Positions 5,057 to 12,792 of a DNA stretch of 12,801 bases are shown here, piece after piece. The DNA lies in contig DATJGF010000156.1 of NCBI GenBank assembly GCA_035495315.1, forward strand, positions 1 through 12,801, written 5' to 3'. Every line of letters starts with the position of its first letter. Position 1 is the stretch's first letter. This DNA is from DATJGF01 sp035495315 (GTDB lineage Bacteria > Verrucomicrobiota > Verrucomicrobiia > Limisphaerales > UBA8199). The notes under the pieces are model-generated. The model had not been told where the DNA came from and did not search any database. It saw only the letters and a program-made list of their open reading frames with translations. A program made the translations under genes and the position numbers.

Positions 5057-7509
5057 ACTGGCTCCTGCTCAAAAACAGCCTGTTAGTCGGCGGCTTTACA
5101 TCCATCCTGGCTGTAACTCTTGGCCTGATCGTCTCTCTATGGCTCGCGGGCCTCGACAAGCCCTGCAGCACGATCGTACTTGCACTGGCCATTCTCACTC
5201 TCGCCCTGCCGCCCTTTCTCACGACCAATTGCTGGTTGGATTTACTCGGTGAGTCGGGTGTTTGGCACCAATGGCTGCCATTGCCGATCTTCTCCTTGGG
5301 CGGCGCTGTTTGGGTTCTAACCCTGTTGCTTTGGCCTATCACTCTTCTGTCAATCTCGAGTGCCTGGCGCCGGTTACAACCGGCCCACTTGGAGAGCGAT
5401 CTCGCACTGACCGGGCTCCCTTTGCTCCGTGGCCTGCTGCTCCCGCTGGCCCGTACTGCCCTGGGCCAGGCCGCGGTCCTCACTTTCGTTTTGGCCATCA
5501 ACAATTTCGCCGTCCCCGCCTTGTTGCAAGTCAAGGTCTCGCCAGCCGAGATGTGGATTCGTTTCAACACCGCCTTCGATACGGCGGGAGTTTTGAGACT
5601 AAGCTGGCCTTTGCTGGCCGGCCCGTTGTTGTTGCTGTTTTGTTTCGCGCGACGTGATGTTCCATGGCCGCACCTGCAAAACTCAGTTCCGCCAAAGTTG
5701 TTCCGCCAGCAACTCGGACGTATCCCGTGGGTAATCTGCGGCGGGGGCAGCCTCCTGCTGATTGTTCTCTCTGTAGGTATCCCCATCCTGCTGCTGGCAC
5801 TGACCCGCCGGACCTGGACTGAACTGCCCGGTGCCGTTGCCGCTGGCCAGGCAGCCATTTGCAATTCGTTCTGGTTGGCAGCAGCCGCGGCCACCGGGAT
5901 CCTCATTATGGCTTTCTTCGCCGGCGCTCCAGGTGCCACCGCCTCCGGCCTCAAACACCGCGTTCGGTTTCTGGTCAATTCTGTGCTCTGGCTGCCTTTT
6001 CTCCTGCCGGGAATTGTCATCGGTATCGCCCTCATTGCCTTATTCAATCATCCCAGCTTGGAAATGTTTTACCAAAGTGCCGGCATCGTGGTCCTGGCGT
6101 TCGTGATTCGCTATTTCGCCTTGGGGAGAACCATACTGCTGCGCTCGGCCGAATCCGTCGACCGTGACCTGGCGGATGTCGCGCGCCTGGAAGGTGCAAC
6201 CCGCTGGCAAACCTTTAGACACGTCCTCTGGCCACAAATCGGGTCACAACTCGCCGCGGCTTGGTACGTTGTGTTCCTGCTTTGCCTGTGGGATGTCGAA
6301 TCGATGATCCTGGTTGTCCCGCCTGGTGGCGAAACGCTGGCGTTGCGCATTTTCAACTTGCTTCACTATGGCCACAATGCCCAGGTGAATGCGCTTTGCC
6401 TCACGATGCTCGCCCTCGCGCTCATTCCGTTGCTGCTTTGGAACGTAATTCGTCGAGCTAAACCGCGGAGGCTGCTGCCGGCCGTTTTCGCGACTGCCTT
6501 GTTGATCGGTTCGGGCTGCGCTCGGCAAACGACGACAGATAACGCCCCAATCAACAGCGAAATCTTCAGTGACATTCAAATTATCGGCCATCGCGGCGTC
6601 GGCGTAGGCGAACTCAACAAACCACGCTCCGTTGCCGTCGACCCTCAAGACAACCTCTATGTGGTCGATATGACCGGCCGAGTGCAGAAGTTTGCGTCAA
6701 ACGGTGTCTACTTGCTCTCCTGGCAAATGCCTCAAACCGACAAAGGCCGGCCCAAGGGAATGTGCTGCGATCGGCAGGGCGGCATCGTTGTGAACGAACC
6801 GCATTACTTCCGCGTGAATCATTTTTCAGCCGACGGCAAACTCCTCGCCCAATGGGGCGTGCAGGGAACCAATGCCGGGCAATTGGCTTTTCCTCGAGGC
6901 GTCGCGGTCAATTCCCACGCCGAAATATACGTCAGCGAGTACGGCCTCATCGAACGCGTCCAACGCTTCACCGCGCGCGGACAACAATTCCTCGGTAGTT
7001 TCGGCCACGCCGGCACGGGCCCCGGCGAGTTCAATCGCCCTGAGGGGCTCTTCATCGATGCCCAGGATCGGGTTTACGTCGCTGATTCCTGCAATCACCG
7101 CATTCAGGTCTTCACCAGCAATGGCCGATTCCTGCGCGCTTATGGAAAGGCCGGCCGCAGCAAAGGTGAACTAAGCTACCCCTACGATATCTGCGTCGAT
7201 AGGGAGGGCCGTCAATACGTCTGTGAGTTTGGCAATAGCCGGATCCAGATCTTTGACGCAAATGACACGCCAATCGAAATCATCGGTGGGCCGGGTGCTC
7301 AACCCGCCCAGTTTAGTAATCCGTGGGGTGTTGCCCTCGATTCGGCCGGCAATCTCTACGTCGCCGACTCTCAAAACCATCGTGTTCAGAAATTCGTCAG
7401 AAGACATCCAACTGAGCGCACCGAAAACAAAACACTCTCGGACCCAAGCCCTTGGACTTTGGACTTCGGACTTTGGATTTCGGGCTTTGGGCTTTGGACT
7501 CTGGAATGA
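5053..7509 (+). CDS. ABC permease (FbpB/AfuB-type, two modules) fused to NHL-repeat propeller
   Basis: This frame encodes about 818 aa if CTG 5053 is the start. Residues 1-470 are a two-module inner-membrane permease with about 11-12 helices and two EAA-type ATPase-contact loops. The better loop is at residues 371-394 (DLADVARLEGATRW...LWP), followed by the FbpB-like NLLHYG. The frame then continues through RRLLPAVFATALLIGSGC, a hydrophobic stretch with a lipobox-like LIGSGC (Cys489). It ends in six NHL blades (about 519-782), for example PEGLFIDAQDRVYVADS and PWGVALDSAGNLYVADS. That predicts an extracytoplasmic six-blade propeller tethered to the transporter. The last 18 residues are encoded by a heptamer array. 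The first ATG (5236) is too late, because helices 1 and 2 precede it. The stop overlaps the next start (ATGA, 7506-7509). The fusion could alternatively be two genes with an unrecognised internal start. Confidence 0.85.
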   Translation: MNWLLLKNSLLVGGFTSILAVTLGLIVSLWLAGLDKPCSTIVLALAILTLALPPFLTTNCWLDLLGESGVWHQWLPLPIFSLGGAVWVLTLLLWPITLLSISSAWRRLQPAHLESDLALTGLPLLRGLLLPLARTALGQAAVLTFVLAINNFAVPALLQVKVSPAEMWIRFNTAFDTAGVLRLSWPLLAGPLLLLFCFARRDVPWPHLQNSVPPKLFRQQLGRIPWVICGGGSLLLIVLSVGIPILLLALTRRTWTELPGAVAAGQAAICNSFWLAAAAATGILIMAFFAGAPGATASGLKHRVRFLVNSVLWLPFLLPGIVIGIALIALFNHPSLEMFYQSAGIVVLAFVIRYFALGRTILLRSAESVDRDLADVARLEGATRWQTFRHVLWPQIGSQLAAAWYVVFLLCLWDVESMILVVPPGGETLALRIFNLLHYGHNAQVNALCLTMLALALIPLLLWNVIRRAKPRRLLPAVFATALLIGSGCARQTTTDNAPINSEIFSDIQIIGHRGVGVGELNKPRSVAVDPQDNLYVVDMTGRVQKFASNGVYLLSWQMPQTDKGRPKGMCCDRQGGIVVNEPHYFRVNHFSADGKLLAQWGVQGTNAGQLAFPRGVAVNSHAEIYVSEYGLIERVQRFTARGQQFLGSFGHAGTGPGEFNRPEGLFIDAQDRVYVADSCNHRIQVFTSNGRFLRAYGKAGRSKGELSYPYDICVDREGRQYVCEFGNSRIQIFDANDTPIEIIGGPGAQPAQFSNPWGVALDSAGNLYVADSQNHRVQKFVRRHPTERTENKTLSDPSPWTLDFGLWISGFGLWTLE
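7452..7507 (+). repeat. Degenerate 7-bp tandem repeat (TTGGACT type), eight units
   Basis: Eight uninterrupted heptamers with consensus TTGGACT begin at 7452, 7459, 7466, 7473, 7480, 7487, 7494 and 7501. Units 1, 2 and 7 are identical and the others differ at one to three positions. Because 7 is not a multiple of 3, the encoded peptide repeats every 21 bases: the end of the permease-NHL protein reads WTLDFGL, WISGFGL, WTLE. The last unit contains the first base of the overlap used as stop of that gene and start of the next. All three plus-strand frames stay open across the array, giving spurious upstream starts for the next gene. Confidence 0.9.
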
Positions 7510-10394
7510 ACTTCCAATTCACCCATCCCTATTACCTATTGGCGCTCCTGCCCGCTTTGGCCTGGGTGATTTGGTTCGCTTGGAGGACCGATGTTCAGGT
7601 CAGCGCCTGGCGTCGCTGGACCGCGTTGGGAATTCGAATAGTCATTTTGCTGGCGCTCGTTTTGGCGATTGCCGGCTTGCAATGGTTGTTGCCAATCGAG
7701 GGCATGAATGTGTTTTTCATCCTCGATCGTTCCGACAGCGTCCCTTCGCCACAACAGGAGTCAGCTCGCGATTATGTCAACAAAGTTGGCCGCCAAATGC
7801 ACAAAGTCGATAAGTCGGGCGTCATCGTATTCGGGACTGAAGCCAGTATTGAGTCTTCCCCAAATTCCGCCATTGACCTCGAGAAGATTCAGGCCGTGGT
7901 CAACACGGAGCGTACCGATTTGGCCGCTGCCATTCGCCTCGGCACCGCCGCCTTCCCTGAGACGGGCCAAAAAAGGATGGTTCTGTTGACCGACGGAAAC
8001 GAAAACGTCGGCGACGCAATGAGCGCAGTCCTTGCCGCGAAACCCCTAGGGGTAACCATCGACGTCCTGCCCATGGGCGTTTCACGCGCTAATGACGTCT
8101 CCGTCCAGAAAGTCCAGGTCCCACCAAAGTTGAAAAAGGGACAGGCCTTTGACGTGAAAATTTTCGTCCAGGCCGAGGCCGCTCAAAGCGCAACGGTTCG
8201 TCTTTACCGCAACGAGCAATTTCTCGGTGAACAAAAGGTCGAGTTATCGGCCGGCAAAAATCTCTTCAGTTTCCCCCAGGTGCTGTCGGAACAGGGATTT
8301 TACGGCTACGACGTGCGCATCGATGCCCCGGGAGACCCCTTGCCGCAAAATAACCGCGCCAGCGGATTCGCAACGGTCCGCGGCGAACCCAGAATCCTGA
8401 TTGTTTCGGCCGACCCTGACCAGGACCAGCAGCTGACGGCGGCTTTGCGCACCTCTCGTGTCGAAATCAATCTCGTCGGGCTGGCGGGATTTCCCGCAAC
8501 CCTCGCCGAAATGCAGACCTACGATGCTATATTCATCAGTAATCTCGCAGCCGGGGATTTGGGAACCGATCGGCAGAAGTTACTCGAAAGCGCCGTGCGC
8601 GATTTCGGAGTTGGCCTCGTCTGTGTCGGCGGTGATCAAACCTATGCCGCGGGGGGCTACCGCGGCACACCTCTTGAATCAACGCTGCCGGTCAACATGG
8701 AATTGGACAGCAAAAAGGTCCTGCCCAGCGGCGCGGTGGTGCTCATCATGCACGGGATGGAGTTCAATAACGGCAACGAGATCGCGCGCGAATGCGCCCA
8801 GGGCGTCCTCGCCGCTCTCGGCCCCACTGATGAGATGGGCGTACTGCTTTGGGACGGCAGCGAGCACTGGGTTTTTCCCCTGCAGAAAGTTGGCAACAAA
8901 GCCGAGTTGCGGCGCCAAATCGCCGGCATGAACCAGGGGGACCTCGGCAGTTTCCAGCATATCATGGAAATGGCTCACCAATCCCTGCAGAAATCGACCT
9001 CCAGTTTAAAACATATCATCGTCTTCAGCGATGGTGACCCCGCACCGCCGGACCAGCCATTGATGCAATCAATTGTCTCTGATCGCATCACCGTCAGCAC
9101 GGTGCTTATTTCCGGGCACGCCGGTCCGGAGACCATGGAATCAATCGCGCTGCGCGGCCGCGGCCACTTTTACAACGTCACTTCCCCGAGTCAGCTCCCC
9201 CAAATCTTCATCAAAGAGACCGCTGTGATCCTTAAGTCCGCAATTTATGAAGAACCTTTCAAGCCTCAAGTTCGCTCCGTCAGCGAAGTCGTGCGCGGAA
9301 TCAGCGCTGGCGATTATCCCACCTTACTGGGTTACGTGGCCACTACGCCCAAGCCGCGCGCTGAAACGCCGCTCTGGAGCGATAAAGGCGACCCCCTCCT
9401 CGCTCATTGGCAATATGGCCTCGGCCGCGCCGTCGCCTTCACCTCCGACGCCAAAGCCAAGTGGGCCAAACTCTGGCTGAATTGGGACAAGTACCGCCAG
9501 TTCTGGTCCCAAATTGGGCAGTGGAGCATGCGTCGGCTCGAGAATGCCGATTTCACTACCGAAGTCACCGTCGATCGTGGCGAAGGTTTGATCAATGTCG
9601 AGGCGCTCGACGACCAAGGCAACTATCGCAATTTCCTCAACCTCCAGGCCGCCGTCGTCAGCCCGAAGGGTGAACGCCAGACTGTGCGCCTCGAACAAAC
9701 CGGTCCGGGACATTACGAAGCGCGGTTCCCAACCCGCGAGGTTGGAACCTACTCCTTAAACCTGATGGACCTCAAAGAAGGCAAATTGCGCGGCTCCCAA
9801 TTCCTTGGCGCCAGCCTCAATTATTCCCCCGAGTTCCTCGCCTCTGAACCCAATTTCAATCTGCTGCGCCGTCTCGCCGACAGCGGCGGCGGAAAGGTCC
9901 TCGACCCGTTGAACCTTTCCTTAAACCCGTTCTCCCATGATCGACAAAAGACATTTCAGCCGCGGGACCTCTGGGAAACTCTGTTGAAATTCGCGATTAT
10001 TCTTTTTGTGCTCGACGTCGCCGTCCGCCGCATTCAGATCGATCGCGCCGAGTGGGTTCGCGCGACTCAAAAAATCCGACGTTTCCTCGGGCAGGGATCC
10101 ACGCGTCCCGAAGCGGATGATTCTCTGACCGCACTGTTGGCACGGCGTGATAAGGTTCGCTCCGCGCAATCCGCCTCGGCTGTACTCGCTCCCAGGCCCG
10201 ACCTCTTCCGTCCCGAGCGCCCGATTACCGTCTTACCCACTGCCGAAGAATCTCTTGACACCGGCGCTGTGCAGTCCGTTGAGCACCCCGGTCCCACTCC
10301 GCAAACTGCCACCGAAGCTCCCGCCGAAACACCTGCCTCCACCACCAGCCGCTTGCTCGAAGCCAAGCGCCGCGCCCAAAAGCGCCGGCCCTAG
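7506..10394 (+). CDS. Large membrane protein: VWA + GATase1-like + degenerate VWA
   Basis: A 962-aa membrane protein. Helices lie at about residues 9-27 and 40-60. A VWA domain with intact MIDAS DRSDS (D74, S76, S78) and LLTDGNENVGD follows. A GATase1-like domain (about 295-397) has the core GLVCVGGDQTYAAGGY. A second VWA domain (about 410-560) has MHGMEF at 415-420 where DxSxS is expected, although it keeps FSDGD (507-511). Next come a beta-rich region with YGLGRAVAFTSDAKAKWAKL and a last helix near 828-843. The end is a cytoplasmic tail of about 110 residues, rich in Pro, Ala and Thr with basic termini. This architecture is typical of large 'glutamine amidotransferase-like' VWA proteins beside moxR; amidotransferase activity is not expected. 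ATG 7506 is chosen because upstream codons are heptamer repeat. It is probably the membrane-side partner of the MoxR module. Confidence 0.9.
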   Translation: MNFQFTHPYYLLALLPALAWVIWFAWRTDVQVSAWRRWTALGIRIVILLALVLAIAGLQWLLPIEGMNVFFILDRSDSVPSPQQESARDYVNKVGRQMHKVDKSGVIVFGTEASIESSPNSAIDLEKIQAVVNTERTDLAAAIRLGTAAFPETGQKRMVLLTDGNENVGDAMSAVLAAKPLGVTIDVLPMGVSRANDVSVQKVQVPPKLKKGQAFDVKIFVQAEAAQSATVRLYRNEQFLGEQKVELSAGKNLFSFPQVLSEQGFYGYDVRIDAPGDPLPQNNRASGFATVRGEPRILIVSADPDQDQQLTAALRTSRVEINLVGLAGFPATLAEMQTYDAIFISNLAAGDLGTDRQKLLESAVRDFGVGLVCVGGDQTYAAGGYRGTPLESTLPVNMELDSKKVLPSGAVVLIMHGMEFNNGNEIARECAQGVLAALGPTDEMGVLLWDGSEHWVFPLQKVGNKAELRRQIAGMNQGDLGSFQHIMEMAHQSLQKSTSSLKHIIVFSDGDPAPPDQPLMQSIVSDRITVSTVLISGHAGPETMESIALRGRGHFYNVTSPSQLPQIFIKETAVILKSAIYEEPFKPQVRSVSEVVRGISAGDYPTLLGYVATTPKPRAETPLWSDKGDPLLAHWQYGLGRAVAFTSDAKAKWAKLWLNWDKYRQFWSQIGQWSMRRLENADFTTEVTVDRGEGLINVEALDDQGNYRNFLNLQAAVVSPKGERQTVRLEQTGPGHYEARFPTREVGTYSLNLMDLKEGKLRGSQFLGASLNYSPEFLASEPNFNLLRRLADSGGGKVLDPLNLSLNPFSHDRQKTFQPRDLWETLLKFAIILFVLDVAVRRIQIDRAEWVRATQKIRRFLGQGSTRPEADDSLTALLARRDKVRSAQSASAVLAPRPDLFRPERPITVLPTAEESLDTGAVQSVEHPGPTPQTATEAPAETPASTTSRLLEAKRRAQKRRP

Positions 10395-10517
10395 CTAGAA
10401 AAAGTCGTTGCGCACGCCCCCTCGGTATGGCTTTATCTGCGGTCGAGCCGACATACGGGTTGATTTCCCCTCCCGGAAACTGGGCTGTTGTGGCACATTG
10501 ACGGACAGGGCATTGTT

Positions 10518-10796
10518 GTGAAGCGCAGCCGAATGCAGATTTTTTACTCCGGGAACGTGCAGGGCGTCGGGTTTCGTTATACTGTTAAATCCGTCGCTAC
10601 GGGATTTGAGGTCTGTGGCAGTGTTCGGAACTTGCCCGATGGCCGCGTCGAGCTGATTGCCGAAGGCGAGAAGAATGAACTGTTGGCATTCCAGCGAGCA
10701 ATTCGAGAATCGGGCCTCGAGCATTTTATTCGGGACGAGCAACTCCTCTGGGACGAGCCCAAAAATGACACGCGCGGATTTGAAATAGCAAGGTAA
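10518..10796 (+). CDS. acyP: Acylphosphatase
   Basis: A 92-aa acylphosphatase, a small cytoplasmic enzyme that hydrolyses carboxyl-phosphate bonds such as in acetyl phosphate or 1,3-bisphosphoglycerate. The signature GNVQGVGFRY contains the phosphate-binding Arg (R20), and SVRNLPDGRVE contains the catalytic Asn (N38). The C-terminal half (ELIAEGEKNELLAFQ) matches the rest of the ferredoxin-like fold, and the length is normal. GTG 10518 is preferred: AGGG at 10507-10510 sits 7 bases upstream, and the resulting N-terminus has usual length. ATG 10533 is also possible, giving 87 aa; TTG 10488 would add an atypical extension. The gene lies 123 bases after the large VWA gene, so it may have its own promoter, and 6 bases before the phosphoesterase gene. 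Confidence 0.92.
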   Translation: MKRSRMQIFYSGNVQGVGFRYTVKSVATGFEVCGSVRNLPDGRVELIAEGEKNELLAFQRAIRESGLEHFIRDEQLLWDEPKNDTRGFEIAR

Positions 10797-10802
10797 TGTG
10801 AA

Positions 10803-11525
10803 ATGAAGTTCGCCATTATTGCGGATATCCATGCCAACCTGGACGCTTTCCAGGTTGTCCTTGAGGATATCAAACAACAAAAATGTACCCACCACGTGTG
10901 CCTGGGTGACGTCGTCGGTTACAATGCCAATCCCAAAGAGTGCCTCGACATCGTGCGGAAAATGAACATCCCCTGTGTCAAAGGCAATCATGACGAATAT
11001 TGCTCCACCGACGGCGCCCTCGACGGTTTCAACCCCGCCGCTGCCGAAGCCGTCAATTGGACCCGCAAACAGTTGTCCCCTGAAGATAAGCAGTGGCTGC
11101 GCGACCTCAAATACGTCCGCATGGTCACCAACTTTACTATCGTCCATGCCACCCTCGATGGACCCCAGCGCTGGGGCTATGTCTTCGACAAACTCGCCGC
11201 CGCCGCCAGCTTTACCTATCAAAACACCGGTATTTGCTTTTTCGGACACACTCACGTGCCCGTCGCCTTCATTCGTGACAGCATGGTGCGCGGGGGGACT
11301 TACTCGAAATTCAAAATTGAATCGGGCAAAAAATATTTCATTAACGTCGGCGCCATCGGACAACCGCGGGATAACAATCCCAAGGCCGCCTATGTCGTTT
11401 ATGACGTCGACGAAGGCACCATCGAACTCCGCCGGCTCGAGTACGATATTGCCTCCGCCCAGAAAAAGATTCTCGACGCCGGACTGCCGCCGCGTCTGGC
11501 AGAACGCCTGGCCTTCGGCAAATAA
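10803..11525 (+). CDS. Calcineurin-like metallophosphoesterase
   Basis: A 240-aa cytoplasmic two-metal phosphoesterase. All the metal and catalytic motifs are present in order: DIHAN (D8, H10), GDVVGY (G35, D36), GNHDE (N62, H63), VHATL (H115) and GHTHVP (H149, H151). The later INVGAIGQPRDNNPKAAY is typical of the YfcE/ApaH-related subgroup of predicted phosphodiesterases (COG0639-like), whose substrates are mostly unassigned. ATG 10803 lies 6 bases after the acylphosphatase stop, with AAGG about 10 bases upstream, so the two are probably one transcript. The pairing suggests small phosphorylated metabolites as substrates, but that is inference. A 235-base spacer with a long inverted repeat follows. 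Confidence 0.92.
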   Translation: MKFAIIADIHANLDAFQVVLEDIKQQKCTHHVCLGDVVGYNANPKECLDIVRKMNIPCVKGNHDEYCSTDGALDGFNPAAAEAVNWTRKQLSPEDKQWLRDLKYVRMVTNFTIVHATLDGPQRWGYVFDKLAAAASFTYQNTGICFFGHTHVPVAFIRDSMVRGGTYSKFKIESGKKYFINVGAIGQPRDNNPKAAYVVYDVDEGTIELRRLEYDIASAQKKILDAGLPPRLAERLAFGK

Positions 11526-11580
11526 CCTCTCGTATCGTTGAGCGTTCCATCAGTTAAAGGGCACCTGGTGTGACACTCTG

Positions 11581-11654
11581 AAACCGCTGAGACGCGAACT
11601 GCGCAGAGACTTCAACCGCATCTTTTCTCTGCGCAGTTCGCGTCTCAGCGGTTT
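11581..11654 (+). repeat. Perfect 29-bp inverted repeat
   Basis: The left arm 11581-11609 (starting AAACCGCTGAGACGCG) is the exact reverse complement of the right arm 11626-11654, with a 16-base loop at 11610-11625. There is no mismatch in 29 pairs. Neither side is followed by a run of T, so it is not a classical intrinsic terminator, although such a stem could end or stabilise the phosphoesterase transcript. The arm contains CGC triplets spaced 8-9 bases apart (11585, 11593, 11602), suggesting it grew from a short repeat unit. It lies 55 bases after the phosphoesterase stop and 106 bases before the next start. No terminal duplication or transposase is seen. The remainder of the 11526-11760 spacer shows nothing else I can support. 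Confidence 0.93.
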
Positions 11655-11760
11655 AATTAGGATTGCATTTGCGGGATCTGGTTCGGGTGCCATTCTTCGC
11701 ATCTTCGGTTTAGACCTGTTTGCAAACTGTGTTAATAGTGGACCATAACGCGCGGCAGCA

Positions 11761-12792
11761 GTGAAGATCCTCATCCTCAAGCCCAGCTCCCTGGGAGACG
11801 TCGTGCAGGCACTGCCGGTGCTCCGTTCGATCAAGGCGCAGCTGCCCGAAAGCCAGATCTACTGGTGGATTGACTCCAATCTGGCTCCCTTCCTTGTAGG
11901 CGATCCTGATCTCGCCGGTGTCGTTCACTTTGAGCGCCGCCGGTGGGCTGCCCCACATCGCTGGGGCGAGCTTTGGCGCAGTGTCCGCTGGATTCGGCAG
12001 CAATCCTTTGACTGGGTCATCGATCTTCAGTGCCTTGCCCGCAGTGGGCTCGTCGCCTGGTTGGCCAATGGCGGTCTGACCGTCGGTCTCGATGACGCGC
12101 GCGAAGGCGCACGCGGCCTCTACGACCTGATCGTGTCACGCCCCTCCTTTCAGACCCATGCCGTCGATTGGTACCTCAAAGTCCTCCCGCTGCTCGGCCT
12201 CGCTCCGCGCAATCATTTCGAATGGCTGCCGCCTCGTCCCGATACAGCCGCAGGCCTCCGCCGCAAATGGCCGCTCGACTCGCACCCCTGGCTTATTCTT
12301 CAGCCCGGCGCTCGCTGGCTTAACAAACGTTGGCCGATTGAATCCTTTGCCGAGTTAGCGCGGCAGGTTGTCGCCCGCTTCTCGCCGGTTCACGTCGCGG
12401 TCCTCGGTGGAGCGGAAGATATCCCCTTGGGTGCAGCTATCGCCCGCGCCGCCGGCGAACGTTGTCTGGATCTAACCGGGCAACTTTCCCTTCCGGAAAT
12501 GGTCGAATGGATTCGTATCTGTCGGCTGATGGTCACCAACGACACCGGCCCGATGCACGTTGCGGCCGCTATCGGCCGGCCCGTCATCGCACTCTTTGGT
12601 CCCACCGAGCCTCGACGCACCGGTCCCTACGGCCAGCTGGAAAATGTACTGCAATTGGACTTGCCTTGTGTTCCTTGCATGCGCTCTCGTTGCCGGTACG
12701 CCAAACCACTCGAATGCCTGCGCGCCTTGCCTCCCGAAAGGGTCTTTCGGGCAATCGAGGCCAAGCTGAATGCACCAAGCGGCGAACACTGA
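11761..12792 (+). CDS. Family 9 glycosyltransferase (lipopolysaccharide heptosyltransferase-like)
   Basis: A 343-aa GT9 enzyme of the heptosyltransferase I/II type, which transfers heptose from an ADP-heptose donor to the lipopolysaccharide inner core at the cytoplasmic face of the inner membrane. The N-terminal motif KILILKPSSLGDVVQALP is the classical acceptor-side signature. The C-terminal donor-side motif is NDTGPMHVAAAIGRPVIALFG (from N260, including D261 and H266). A cysteine group (C303, C306, C311, C319) matches the CxxC...C pattern common in RfaF-like proteins. GTG 11761 is chosen because the conserved motif begins immediately after it; there is only a poor Shine-Dalgarno. It implies an outer membrane with LPS-like glycolipid. 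The exact sugar and acceptor cannot be assigned, and no other LPS gene is in view. The last codons and the stop run into heptamer repeat. Confidence 0.92.
   Translation: MKILILKPSSLGDVVQALPVLRSIKAQLPESQIYWWIDSNLAPFLVGDPDLAGVVHFERRRWAAPHRWGELWRSVRWIRQQSFDWVIDLQCLARSGLVAWLANGGLTVGLDDAREGARGLYDLIVSRPSFQTHAVDWYLKVLPLLGLAPRNHFEWLPPRPDTAAGLRRKWPLDSHPWLILQPGARWLNKRWPIESFAELARQVVARFSPVHVAVLGGAEDIPLGAAIARAAGERCLDLTGQLSLPEMVEWIRICRLMVTNDTGPMHVAAAIGRPVIALFGPTEPRRTGPYGQLENVLQLDLPCVPCMRSRCRYAKPLECLRALPPERVFRAIEAKLNAPSGEH

Noticed and set aside
4944..6047. A 367-codon minus-strand open frame opposite the permease
   Set aside because: It is rich in Arg, Pro and Ser with no family resemblance and lies opposite clear transmembrane helices.
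8380..8700. Active glutamine amidotransferase inside the large VWA protein
   Set aside because: The fold resemblance is clear, but this family lacks a convincing Cys-His-Glu triad. The Cys in GLVCVGG is not in the nucleophile-elbow context I would expect.
10487..10505. TGGCAC reminiscent of a sigma54 promoter upstream of the acylphosphatase
   Set aside because: No GC element occurs at the required spacing downstream.
10395..11363. A 322-codon minus-strand open frame opposite the acylphosphatase and phosphoesterase
   Set aside because: Both plus-strand genes have complete catalytic motifs, and the minus frame shows no recognisable domain. It is a by-product of the codon pattern of the plus strand.
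11581..11660. Intrinsic terminator after the phosphoesterase
   Set aside because: The stem is strong, but the following bases (AATTAGG) are not a T-run on either strand, so it is listed as an inverted repeat instead.
11720..11749. Possible sigma70-like promoter (TTGCAA, 18-base spacer, CATAAC) before the glycosyltransferase
   Set aside because: Both boxes deviate from consensus, and the implied transcript start would fall only a few bases before GTG 11761. This is not enough to call without transcript data.
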